DNA from: an uncultured Roseburia sp.
GTDB taxonomy: Bacteria; Bacillota; Clostridia; Lachnospirales; Lachnospiraceae
Length of the DNA: 62,701 bases
Direction: 5' to 3'
Assembly: GCA_910584215.1 (NCBI GenBank)
Contig: CAJTYI010000006.1
Span: forward strand, 1-62,701
Within the stretch, counting starts at the first letter, position 1; every line of letters starts with the position of its first letter. A program made the translations under genes and the position numbers. Shown piece after piece: positions 43,829 through 51,756 of this stretch. Below the pieces are notes generated by a model that made no database searches, was not told where the DNA came from, and saw only the letters and a program-made list of their open reading frames with translations.

Positions 43829-44623
43829 ATGTGTCCCAGTTTAAAAGAGCTGCAGAATAGTTTGCTGGAGATGTACCAGAGTTTTTATGATATGATGGAG
43901 CAGGAAGGGCTGGTTCTCTTTTTGGTCGGCGGGTCGGCGCTCGGCGCCGTCCGGCACCAGGGGTTTATCCCGTGGGATGACGATATCGATGCGGCCATGT
44001 TGCGGGCGGACTTTGAAAAGATGGAACAGCTTATGGCGGCGCGCGGCGGAAGGATTGGCGTCTACCAGTATCTTCCGGCAGAAAATGAGATTCGCCCCGA
44101 TGCCCCGGTCGGCCATCTCTACGATACGCGCATAGTGGAGAAACGGGGTTACGCCCGCGCGCCAAAGATCGACATTCATCCGCTTGACGGCGTGCCTGGG
44201 CGCGGCCTGATGCGAAAACTGCAAAATATCATTTCCAAGGTATACTATCTGTTTGCCTACAACCATCCGACGAAAAATAAAGGCAGGGCCATGAAGTGGA
44301 TTACGCGCCTGATACTGGCCGTTACGCCAGAGCAGTTGCGGCGGTTTTATGTCAAAAAAGGGAAACAGTTTATCACCCGATGGAATGGGCCGGATATGAC
44401 GCATATTTGCAGCCTTTACGGGGAAGCGGGGTACACGAGAGAAATCCTTCCCTGCGAGATGGTGGTTCCGGCGAAGAGTATCCTGTTTGAGGACAGGGAG
44501 TTTAAGACTTTTGCCGATGTCGAGGGGTATCTCGCGAGAAGATACGGAGATTATATGACGCTGCCGCCCAAGGAGGAACGGTATCCTCTGCACGGCATTG
44601 CGGATGTGGAAAAAACATGTTAA
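43829..44623 (+). CDS. LicD family phosphotransferase
   Basis: A 264-residue LicD protein with nucleotidyltransferase-type motifs GGSALGAVR (34-42) and WDDDID (49-54). LicD proteins move phosphocholine, or in other cases ribitol- or glycerol-phosphate, from a CDP donor to a sugar (family knowledge). No choline genes (licA, licB, licC) are present, whereas a TarI-like cytidylyltransferase and TagF-like enzymes are, so an alditol phosphate is the more likely group here. ATG 43829 follows AGGGGGAATGGACA; the ATG at 43822 is out of frame. Its end overlaps the next gene by 7 bases. Confidence 0.88.
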   Translation: MCPSLKELQNSLLEMYQSFYDMMEQEGLVLFLVGGSALGAVRHQGFIPWDDDIDAAMLRADFEKMEQLMAARGGRIGVYQYLPAENEIRPDAPVGHLYDTRIVEKRGYARAPKIDIHPLDGVPGRGLMRKLQNIISKVYYLFAYNHPTKNKGRAMKWITRLILAVTPEQLRRFYVKKGKQFITRWNGPDMTHICSLYGEAGYTREILPCEMVVPAKSILFEDREFKTFADVEGYLARRYGDYMTLPPKEERYPLHGIADVEKTC

Positions 44624-45888
44624 AACAGATCAAAGATTTCGGCAAACGTTTTATTGACTATACCATAGAGCGCGATCGGAGGATTTACCGGCTTAAGCAT
44701 ACGCCGTTTTGTCTGCGCATTTCTCTGGTGAATCGATTTTGGAAAAAATACGGGGCGCTGGCCGTCTGCCCCCATAAAGTAGTGATCGACAACTATATGG
44801 GCAACGGCTACGGCTGCAACGGCAAATATGTGACAAAACAGCTTTTGGAGAGTCGGGAGAATTTTGATATCGTCTGGGTGGTAAAGGACAAAGAGGCGAT
44901 GCATAAGTCTTTTCCGCCGGGGGTACGGCTTGTAGAATATGCCACGAAAGAAGCGCTCTACGAGTATGCCACCGCGGCAGTTTGGCTCTGCAATTATCAT
45001 CTGGTCAAATATTTAAACCAGGGCTTACAGAAAAAAGAGGGACAAGTCTATATCCAGATGTGGCACGGTTCCTTTGGCATAAAAAAAATAGAAAATGACT
45101 GCGGAATGTTGACGGAGATGAAAAGCTGGAATTATCTGGCGCAGAAAAATGCCGCGATCACCGATTATTGGATATCCAATGGCAGTTTTGAGACGGACGT
45201 TTACCGCAGCGCGTTCTGGGGAGCCGGTGAAATCTTAGAGTACGGCCATCCGCGCAACGATATCTTTTTTCGCGGGGATACCGGGAATCTGTGCCGCGAT
45301 ACGAAAGAGGCGCTCGACCTGGAAGCCGCGTCGCGCGTTGTGCTCTATGTGCCCACGTTTCGCGAGCGGGGCGTATCTTCCGCGGCAGAGCTGCCCGTCG
45401 GGGATTTGCTTGCTGCACTGCGGGATAAATGGGGCGAAGATTACCGTTTTGTCGTGAGGTTTCATCCAAGGATGGTGTCCGGCCAGCGGCAGTCTTTTCT
45501 TGAAAAGTGGCAGGGCTTTCCTGTGACGGACGCCACTTCATATCCCGATATCCAGGAACTTTTGCTTTGCGCCGATCTTGTGATAACGGATTATTCCAGC
45601 TGCATTTTTGACTTTATGCTCACCGGCAGACCGGGCTTTTTATTTGTGCCCGACCGGGATTCCTACCGTGAGGAGCGGGGATTTTATTATCCGCCGGAGG
45701 AGGCGCCGTTTCCCGTGGCGGAGACGAAAGAGGCTCTTTTGGAGCAAATCAAATGTTTTGATATAGACCGCTATCAAAAAAGCGTGGCGGCGTTTCTGGA
45801 GCGGAAGGGTTCCAAAGAGGATGGTCATGCATCGGAACGGGTGGCGCGGCTGGTGCAGGAAATTTGCGGGAAACTCAAAGAGGATTGA
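44617..45888 (+). CDS. CDP-glycerol glycerophosphotransferase family (TagF/TagB-like, copy 1)
   Basis: A 423-residue cytosolic enzyme of the TagF/TarL family. It carries MWHGSFGIKK (Trp149-His-Gly), YGHPRNDIFF, VRFHPRM and ITDYSSCIFDFMLTGRP, the conserved catalytic and CDP-binding motifs. Such enzymes add one or many glycerol- or ribitol-phosphate units to a lipid-linked primer. Length and the single domain fit a primase or short polymerase. It is translationally coupled to LicD (7-base overlap) and next to the ABC exporter pair. Confidence 0.92.
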   Translation: MLKQIKDFGKRFIDYTIERDRRIYRLKHTPFCLRISLVNRFWKKYGALAVCPHKVVIDNYMGNGYGCNGKYVTKQLLESRENFDIVWVVKDKEAMHKSFPPGVRLVEYATKEALYEYATAAVWLCNYHLVKYLNQGLQKKEGQVYIQMWHGSFGIKKIENDCGMLTEMKSWNYLAQKNAAITDYWISNGSFETDVYRSAFWGAGEILEYGHPRNDIFFRGDTGNLCRDTKEALDLEAASRVVLYVPTFRERGVSSAAELPVGDLLAALRDKWGEDYRFVVRFHPRMVSGQRQSFLEKWQGFPVTDATSYPDIQELLLCADLVITDYSSCIFDFMLTGRPGFLFVPDRDSYREERGFYYPPEEAPFPVAETKEALLEQIKCFDIDRYQKSVAAFLERKGSKEDGHASERVARLVQEICGKLKED

Positions 45889-45889
45889 T

Positions 45890-46678
45890 ATGTTAGTGAA
45901 GTTAAAAAAAACGTGTAAGCAATTTGTTAAGAGCAGAAACTTACTGCAGGAGCTGGTGATGAAAGGAGTGCGGCTGAAATACCGAAGGTCGTACCTTGGC
46001 ATCATCTGGTCGCTGTTAGAGCCGATTTTGATGACCATCGTACTCACGATCGTGTTTGGGACGCTGTTAGGCAAAAAAGACCCGACGTTTCCGCTTTATA
46101 TATTGTGCGGCCGTCTGTTGTATTCGTTTTTTTCTTCCGCGACCAAGGGAGCCGCAAAAGCGGTGCGCATGCATGCGGGGATGATTCGCAAGGTCTATGT
46201 GCCCAAATATATGTACCCGCTTTCGAGTGTGTTGTCCAATTATGTGATCTTTTTGATTTCCCTGGTGGTGATCGTGCCGCTCTGCGTCTACTGCCATGTC
46301 GCTCCCACCTGGCGTATTCTGCTGGTGGTGATTCCTCTGTTTGAGGTTTTTCTCATGGCTTACGGCGTGGGGATGATTCTCGCCACGATCGATGTATTTT
46401 TCCGCGATATCGAGTACCTCTGGGATGTCAGTCTGATGGTGATTATGTATACGAGCGCCATTTTTTATGATGCAAACAAACTTTTGAGCGGGCCGGCCGG
46501 ATGGCTTTTGTGCTTCAATCCGGTGTACGGGCTCATTGCCAATTTCAGAAACTGTGTTTATGGCCGGCCGCTGGATATCAAGCTGCTGGCGTACGGTTTT
46601 GGATTCAGTATCGTGGTGATGGTAGTTGGACATATTATGTTTTATCGCAGACAGGACGAGTTTATACTCTATTTGTAA
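45890..46678 (+). CDS. tagG: Teichoic-acid-type ABC export permease (TagG-like)
   Basis: A 262-residue ABC-2 permease with about six helices and the N-terminal LVMKGVRLKYRRSYLGIIW segment typical of TagG/Wzm proteins. It differs clearly from the two Wzm-like permeases at 15228 and 61083 and ends HIMFYRRQDEFILYL. ATG 45890 lies one base after the preceding stop. With the next gene it would export the alditol-phosphate polymer. The symbol is by family and context, not proven function. Confidence 0.88.
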   Translation: MLVKLKKTCKQFVKSRNLLQELVMKGVRLKYRRSYLGIIWSLLEPILMTIVLTIVFGTLLGKKDPTFPLYILCGRLLYSFFSSATKGAAKAVRMHAGMIRKVYVPKYMYPLSSVLSNYVIFLISLVVIVPLCVYCHVAPTWRILLVVIPLFEVFLMAYGVGMILATIDVFFRDIEYLWDVSLMVIMYTSAIFYDANKLLSGPAGWLLCFNPVYGLIANFRNCVYGRPLDIKLLAYGFGFSIVVMVVGHIMFYRRQDEFILYL

Positions 46679-46738
46679 TGTGATGTAAACGTCACATGGC
46701 GTTTTTCATACGGATTTATGATTCCGCGAAGCGGAATC
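46679..46738 (+). promoter_or_regulatory. Two hairpins in the gap before the TagH-like gene
   Basis: TGTGATGTAAACGTCACA (46679-46696) is a near-perfect palindrome; 18 of the 21 bases starting at 46680 recur at 56726-56746. GATTCCGC-GAA-GCGGAATC (46720-46738) is a perfect 8-bp hairpin shared with 21097-21115, and its right arm ends just before the GGAGG ribosome site at 46741. Confidence 0.7.
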
Positions 46739-46750
46739 ACGGAGGTTGCC

Positions 46751-47824
46751 ATGGCGAAAAAGGCATTGGTGGTAGAACACCTTGGAATGAAGTTTAATTT
46801 GGGAAGGGAAAAGGCTGCGGGCGCCAGCGGGATTATCGGGAGACTGAAAAGCCGCGGGGCGGGCGCAGATGAGTTCTGGGCACTGCAGGATATCAGTTTT
46901 TCATTGGATGCCGGAGACCGTCTCGGTATATTGGGGCTAAACGGTGCCGGTAAGAGCACGCTCTTAAAGGCGATTGCAGGGGTGTTTAAACCCACCTGTG
47001 GGTCGGTGAAGCGCTACGGCAAGGTTGTGCCGCTGCTCGAGCTGGGAGCGGGTTTTGAAAAGCAGTATACCGGGAGAGAAAATATCTATCTATACGGAGC
47101 CATGCTCGGATACAGCAGGCAGTATATCGACAAAAAGTTTGACAAGATTGTGGAGTTTTCGGAACTCGGCCGGTTTATTGATGTGCCGATCGAAAATTAT
47201 TCATCCGGTATGCGCTCGCGGCTTGGATTTTCAATCGCCACGGCCACTGAGCCGGAGATTTTGATCTTAGACGAGGTGTTGTCTGTGGGCGACGTCAAGT
47301 TTCGCAGAAAGAGCATGAGAAAAATACAGAGCATGATGGGGGAGGGGACAACGGTTCTTTTTGTGTCCCATTCTTTGCAGCAGGTGCGCAAAATCTGCAA
47401 TAAGGCGATGATTTTGGAAGACGGGAAACTGGTTGCCGTCGGGGATATGGAAGAAATTGCGGCGCGCTATGAAAATATGTACAGTGTCATCAAGGACAAG
47501 GAGGAGCGCAAGGCAAAACGGCGGGCAAGAAAGATTGAGCGGTTGCAGAAGCTGCAGAACGAATACGAAAGGTCGCTGGAATTACAGCAGGAAATCGCAG
47601 CACGCGATGAGACGTCAGATACGCAGGAGAGCACGCCAAAAGAGCCTGTAGTGCAGGATGGCGTACCGTCAGAAAAACAGGAGAGCACGCCAAAAGAGCC
47701 TGTAGTGCAGGATGGCGTACCGTCAGAAAAGCAGGAGATCGCGCCAAAAGAGCCTGTAGTGCAGGATGGCGTACCGGTAGATAAAGCATGTTGTCAGGAC
47801 GAGTTACAGAGGAAAAAAGTATAG
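46751..47824 (+). CDS. tagH: Teichoic-acid-type ABC export ATPase (TagH-like) with repeat tail
   Basis: A 357-residue ATPase: Walker A GLNGAGKST (62-70), ABC signature in NYSSGMRSRLGFS, Walker B in ILILDEVLSVGD and FVSHSLQQVRK. A coiled-coil-like Lys/Arg/Glu stretch (about 250-290) follows, then a tail of three 18-residue repeats (QESTPKEPVVQDGVPSEK type) and CCQDELQRKKV. The tail replaces the SH3-like domain of B. subtilis TagH or the glycan-binding domain of Wzt. GGAGG is six bases before ATG 46751. Confidence 0.9.
   Translation: MAKKALVVEHLGMKFNLGREKAAGASGIIGRLKSRGAGADEFWALQDISFSLDAGDRLGILGLNGAGKSTLLKAIAGVFKPTCGSVKRYGKVVPLLELGAGFEKQYTGRENIYLYGAMLGYSRQYIDKKFDKIVEFSELGRFIDVPIENYSSGMRSRLGFSIATATEPEILILDEVLSVGDVKFRRKSMRKIQSMMGEGTTVLFVSHSLQQVRKICNKAMILEDGKLVAVGDMEEIAARYENMYSVIKDKEERKAKRRARKIERLQKLQNEYERSLELQQEIAARDETSDTQESTPKEPVVQDGVPSEKQESTPKEPVVQDGVPSEKQEIAPKEPVVQDGVPVDKACCQDELQRKKV
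47624..47785 (+). repeat. Three 54-bp repeats in the tail of the TagH-like gene
   Basis: Units at 47624, 47678 and 47732; the first two are identical except for the last base, the third differs at a few positions. The period is 18 codons, so the number can change in frame. They encode QESTPKEPVVQDGVPSEK and variants. Confidence 0.92.
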
Positions 47825-47843
47825 AGAAAGGCGTAAAGTCAGA

Positions 47844-49640
47844 ATGAAGAGTTTAGTTGATCAAAAATTATTGACGGCTTCCGTCACCAACGTGATGTGG
47901 GAGAGAATACATTTATCCATTGAGGTGAAAATAACGTACGAAGGGGATATCGACCAGGAAAAGCCGTTGGATTTTTATGCGGTAGATTTGGTCGAGTTTT
48001 TAAACCAGGTTCATTTCAGGGCGGAGAGGACTGCGAAAGATCGGTATCTGCTGCGGATAAATATTACAAGCGCCGGGAATAATCGTTGTATACCGAGTGG
48101 GGTTTACGGGATTTTTGTCTGTCAGGGTGATCAAAAGCTCGCGGAGTGTGTGGCGGATACCTGTATTATTGATGAGATGGGCAATATGTCGCGCAGTTTT
48201 TTATATGGCGCGCAGAAAAAGGTATACAGTGTCAATTTTTATATTGAGGAGGGAAGCGAAAACTTCCCATTTCGTATGTCCGTACTTTCGGCATCGCAAA
48301 ATAATATGGAATTTGGACAGCGCGCCCGCTTTTTTGCGGGTTTGCACATATGGGGCAATTTCCGAAAAGCGTTTTTGAGCAGCAGACAGTTTTTAAAGCG
48401 CTGTTACGCCATGTATGCGAGAAAGAAGCACGATCCGAATGTGACGACGATATTATTTTTGACGGAGCACAATGACGAGCTGACCTCCAACCTCAAGGCA
48501 GTGTATGATCGGATGGTCGAGCGGGGGTTAGACAAGCAGTTTCGGATTTTGATTAACGCTAGGGCTGCGGCAGCCAGATCGCAGTCGAAGATCAGTTGGA
48601 TTCGCGCGGTGCGCGATATGGCGAGGAGCGATATTATTTTTGTGGACGACCATGTGGGGACGTTTGACTGGCTTAAGCTGACCGACCGCACCATGGTCAT
48701 TCAGCTTTGGCACGCGGGAGCCGGCTTTAAGTCGTCCGGCTACAGCCGCTGGGGCCATCTGGGATGTCCGGCGCCGATTTCCAGCCACAGACAGTACACA
48801 TACGGGATTGCCGGTTCTAAAAATATTGCGCCGTTTTTCTCGGAAGTGTGGGGGATGAGTGATGAGCTCGTGCTGCCTACCGGTATGCCGCGCATGGACG
48901 AGTATCTCGACAAAGAGCGGCAGAGGCGAAAGACCGAAGAGCTGTATCAACAGTTCCCGATCTGTAAGGGCAAAAAAGTGATGCTGTTTGCGCCGACTTA
49001 CCGCGGTATGAACCAGTCAACGGCTTACTATCCCTATGAATTGATTGATTTTGAACGATTGTACCGCGAGTGCGGCGACGAGTATGTCGTGCTGTTTAAG
49101 GTGCATCCGTGGGTCAACAATACGCTGACCATTGAAAAGAAATACAGAGATAAATTTTTGGATGTCAAGAATTATCCTGACATTAATGATCTGTTCTATA
49201 TCACGGACTTGCTGATCACCGACTACTCGTCGAATATTTTTGAGTATTCCCTGATGAAAAAACCGATGATGTTTTTTGCCTACGACAAGGTACAGTATTC
49301 ATTTTCGAGAGGCTTTCACCGGGATTATGAGGAGTCGGCGCCGGGTAAGGTGTGCTACACGTTTGATGCGCTGATGGATGCCTTTGCCGCGCGGGATTTT
49401 GAGTTTGAAAAGGTGCAGGAATATATTGACCATCATTTTGACTATATTGACAGTGGGGCGTCGGACCGTGTGATTAACTGGTTTTTGCTCGGCGAGATGC
49501 CAAAGCAGTTCCAGGATGAGATCGCGGCGGTCCGCGAGGACTGGAAAAGGACAAGCAGTCTGGACTTTTTGCCGGAACATATCGGGGAAAAGACCGATGT
49601 GCGAATGCTGGCAAATTATTTAGAAGAAAAAGAGGAGTAG
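47844..49640 (+). CDS. CDP-glycerol glycerophosphotransferase family (TagF-like, copy 2)
   Basis: A 598-residue enzyme with a ~190-residue N-terminal strand-rich domain (IHLSIEVKITYEG, VYSVNFYIEEGS) followed by a TagF/TarL catalytic domain: LWHAGAGFKSSGY (Trp289), PTGMPRMDEYL, FAPTYRG, FKVHPWVNN and ITDYSSNIFEYSLMKKP. The size fits a polymerase such as TagF or TarL. The N-terminal domain resembles the accessory domain of TarL-type enzymes. It sits directly after the TagH-like gene and ahead of the TarI-like gene, so ribitol-phosphate is a plausible substrate. Confidence 0.9.
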   Translation: MKSLVDQKLLTASVTNVMWERIHLSIEVKITYEGDIDQEKPLDFYAVDLVEFLNQVHFRAERTAKDRYLLRINITSAGNNRCIPSGVYGIFVCQGDQKLAECVADTCIIDEMGNMSRSFLYGAQKKVYSVNFYIEEGSENFPFRMSVLSASQNNMEFGQRARFFAGLHIWGNFRKAFLSSRQFLKRCYAMYARKKHDPNVTTILFLTEHNDELTSNLKAVYDRMVERGLDKQFRILINARAAAARSQSKISWIRAVRDMARSDIIFVDDHVGTFDWLKLTDRTMVIQLWHAGAGFKSSGYSRWGHLGCPAPISSHRQYTYGIAGSKNIAPFFSEVWGMSDELVLPTGMPRMDEYLDKERQRRKTEELYQQFPICKGKKVMLFAPTYRGMNQSTAYYPYELIDFERLYRECGDEYVVLFKVHPWVNNTLTIEKKYRDKFLDVKNYPDINDLFYITDLLITDYSSNIFEYSLMKKPMMFFAYDKVQYSFSRGFHRDYEESAPGKVCYTFDALMDAFAARDFEFEKVQEYIDHHFDYIDSGASDRVINWFLLGEMPKQFQDEIAAVREDWKRTSSLDFLPEHIGEKTDVRMLANYLEEKEE

Positions 49641-49781
49641 CGTGTGAAATACTTCTAACACGCGCAGCGGAGGCGCTTATGTGAAATAGGTTCACGCGTG
49701 AAGAAGTTCTAACGCCCATGCAGGAGAATGGGAGATTAGCGTGAAAAGTACATTTTTCACACGCAAATTTGTGCCTGCGGC
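49640..49781 (+). promoter_or_regulatory. Cluster of related small hairpins after the second TagF-like gene
   Basis: Four small hairpins with related arms follow one another: GCGTGT...ACACGC (49640-49663), GTGAA-ATAGG-TTCAC (49681-49695), GCGT...ACGC (about 49696-49713) and GTGAAAA-GTACAT-TTTTCAC (49741-49760). Then comes CACACGCAAATTTGTG (49758-49773), as at 19492. GCGTGAAAAGTACAT is shared with 20974. Nothing in this gap looks like a gene. Confidence 0.6.
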
Positions 49782-49783
49782 CC

Positions 49784-49822
49784 AAAGTTTGCAGGTTGAG
49801 AGAGGGCATGGTTATAATTATG
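49784..49822 (+). promoter_or_regulatory. Recurrent leader element, copy 3
   Basis: AAAGTTTGCAG (49784-49794), GTTGAGAGA, GGGCATGGTTATAAT and then the ATG at 49820. The same order of blocks occurs at 38210. TGGTTATAAT also resembles a -10 box, but that would leave almost no leader before the start codon. Confidence 0.6.
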
Positions 49823-50608
49823 AATATTGCGATTATTTTTGCCGGCGGAAGCGGCGTGCGCATGGGCGCGGGCGTGCCCAAGCAGTTTTTGGAAATCAAC
49901 GGCAAACCGATTATTGTGCACACGCTACAATTGTTTCAGTACCACAATCAGATCGACAAAATCTATATTTCTGTTTTGGAAGAATACATCTCCTATATGG
50001 AGGATCTGGTGGAGGAATATCGTCTCTCGAAGGTGGCGAAAGTGATTTCTGGCGGCGACACCGCGCAGGATTCCATCTACAATGCGCTCAAATGTGCGCA
50101 GGCGGAAAACCCCGAAGATTCGATTGTGCTGCTGCATGACGGCGTGCGGCCGTTTGTCTCCTACGACGTGATCAGCCGCAACATAGCTGGGGTAAAGGAG
50201 AACGGCAATGCGATCACCTGTACCTCCTGTTTTGAGACGATACTCGTAAGCAAATCGGGAGATCAGGTGGATGATGTGCCCTACCGAAAGGAGACGTTCG
50301 CCGCGCAGGCGCCGCAGAGTTTCTATCTCAAGGATATTATAGCGGCCCATGACGTGGTGCGGGCGTCCGAGAACGGTTATGAAAACATGGTCGATGCCTG
50401 TACGATTATCCGCAGTCAGAACATTCCGGCTCATATGGTGCCCGGAAACCGCGGCAATATCAAAGTGACAACGCCGGAGGATGTCTATATGTTCCGGGCG
50501 CTGCTCCAGTACAAGGAGAATGAACAGGCGTTTGGTCTCGGTATTACCAACCGCATCGAGACGCGTATGAGCCAGGCGAAAGATAAACGGCAGGAAATGT
50601 CTAATTGA
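49820..50608 (+). CDS. tarI: Ribitol-5-phosphate cytidylyltransferase-like (TarI/IspD family)
   Basis: A 262-residue nucleotidyltransferase with IIFAGGSGVRMGAGVPKQFL (CTP site, Lys21), ISGGDTAQDSIYNAL, LLHDGVRPFVS and IKVTTPEDVYMF. The IspD and TarI families are close; context (LicD, TagF-like enzymes, an SDR next door) favours making CDP-ribitol or another CDP-alditol over isoprenoid synthesis. ATG 49820 is chosen; ATG 49808 (MVIIM) is also open. GAGAGAGG lies upstream. Confidence 0.85.
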   Translation: MNIAIIFAGGSGVRMGAGVPKQFLEINGKPIIVHTLQLFQYHNQIDKIYISVLEEYISYMEDLVEEYRLSKVAKVISGGDTAQDSIYNALKCAQAENPEDSIVLLHDGVRPFVSYDVISRNIAGVKENGNAITCTSCFETILVSKSGDQVDDVPYRKETFAAQAPQSFYLKDIIAAHDVVRASENGYENMVDACTIIRSQNIPAHMVPGNRGNIKVTTPEDVYMFRALLQYKENEQAFGLGITNRIETRMSQAKDKRQEMSN

Positions 50609-50623
50609 AAGGGGATGAGAATT

Positions 50624-51712
50624 ATGATCGCGGAGAGTTTGCAAGATCATATTTTGCAGGAGGATTTGGAGATGCTCGCGGGCGCGCTTTGTGTGGAAAA
50701 TGGCTTTCCGCTGGAGCAGATCAAAAACAGCACGGTGTTCGTCAGCGGGGCGACCGGGCTGCTCGGTTCACAGGTGGTCAAGGCACTCGCATGTTTTAAT
50801 CGGTTAAAAAATACTCAGATCAAGATGATCGCGCTGGTGCGCAGCATGGACAAGGCGAAAAAGGTGTTTGGAGATCTCTTAAAGAGAGGGGATATTACTT
50901 TAATGGTCGGGGATGTCAACCATGCCATTTCCTGTCCCGGCGCCATCGATTATGTCATTCATGGCGCCAGTGCGACCAGCTCTAAGTATTTTGTGGAGAG
51001 GCCCGTTGAGACAATCTGCACGGCTTTGGACGGCACGAGAAATGTGCTGGAATTTGCCCGCGATAAGAGGGTGCGGGGCATGGTCTACCTGTCTTCTCTG
51101 GAGGTGTACGGTACGCCTGCAGATACCGGCCAAAGGATAGCGGAGGCCGATTATGGCTATATCGACCCGCTTTCGGTCAGGAGCAGCTACTCGGAGAGCA
51201 AGCGCATGGCAGAATGCCTCTGCGTTTCCTACGCCAAAGAATATGGCGTGCCGGTTAAAGTGGCAAGACTTTCCCAGACGTTTGGCGCAGGCGTCTCCTA
51301 TGACGACGGACGCGTTTTTGCGGAGTTTGCCCGCTGTGCGGTGGAGGGCAAAGACATCGTACTGCACACGCAGGGCAATACGGTGCGCAGTTACTGCTAT
51401 TCCAAAGATGCGGTCAGCGCCATTTTGTATATCCTGTTAAAAGGGGAGGCGACGGAGGCGTACAATGTTACCAACATGGAAACCGCTATATCAATCCGGG
51501 ATATGGCAGCGCTCGTGGCGGAGACGCTCGGACATGGACGCTGTAAAGTGGTCGTGGATATCCCCGAAGATATCGCTTCGTTTGGCTATAACCCTGAGAT
51601 GGTGATACGTCTCGACGCCGATAAACTCGAGCGGCTGGGCTGGAGCCCCACGGTCGGCTTGCAGGAGATGTACGAGCGTATGGCGGCCAGCAGTTTTCAA
51701 AAAAGTGTATGA
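50624..51712 (+). CDS. NAD-dependent SDR paired with the cytidylyltransferase
   Basis: A 362-residue extended short-chain dehydrogenase with an N-terminal extension of about 35 residues, then SGATGLLGS (41-49), YVIHGASATSSKYF, LSSLEVYG and a SYSESK catalytic Tyr/Lys pair. It follows the TarI-like gene by 15 bases. Classical tar operons use the alcohol dehydrogenase TarJ to make ribitol-5-phosphate; none is seen here. This SDR may act on the CDP-linked or phosphorylated sugar instead (inferred). AAAGGGG is 9 bases before ATG 50624; ATG 50615 is an alternative. Confidence 0.8.
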   Translation: MIAESLQDHILQEDLEMLAGALCVENGFPLEQIKNSTVFVSGATGLLGSQVVKALACFNRLKNTQIKMIALVRSMDKAKKVFGDLLKRGDITLMVGDVNHAISCPGAIDYVIHGASATSSKYFVERPVETICTALDGTRNVLEFARDKRVRGMVYLSSLEVYGTPADTGQRIAEADYGYIDPLSVRSSYSESKRMAECLCVSYAKEYGVPVKVARLSQTFGAGVSYDDGRVFAEFARCAVEGKDIVLHTQGNTVRSYCYSKDAVSAILYILLKGEATEAYNVTNMETAISIRDMAALVAETLGHGRCKVVVDIPEDIASFGYNPEMVIRLDADKLERLGWSPTVGLQEMYERMAASSFQKSV

Positions 51713-51756
51713 AGCAATCGAAACCGAACGACGTTCTATCATAAGGAGGTAGAAAC

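Noticed and set aside
19492..49822. JUMPstart/ops (GGCGGTAG) element of polysaccharide operons
   Set aside because: The recurrent leader has GGCATGGTTAT, which is not the ops core. Similar purpose is only a hypothesis.
49741..50139. 132-codon + frame starting GTG 49741 with GGGAG upstream
   Set aside because: It overlaps the TarI-like gene out of frame and encodes Arg-rich low-information sequence. The good-looking start lies inside the repeated hairpin element.
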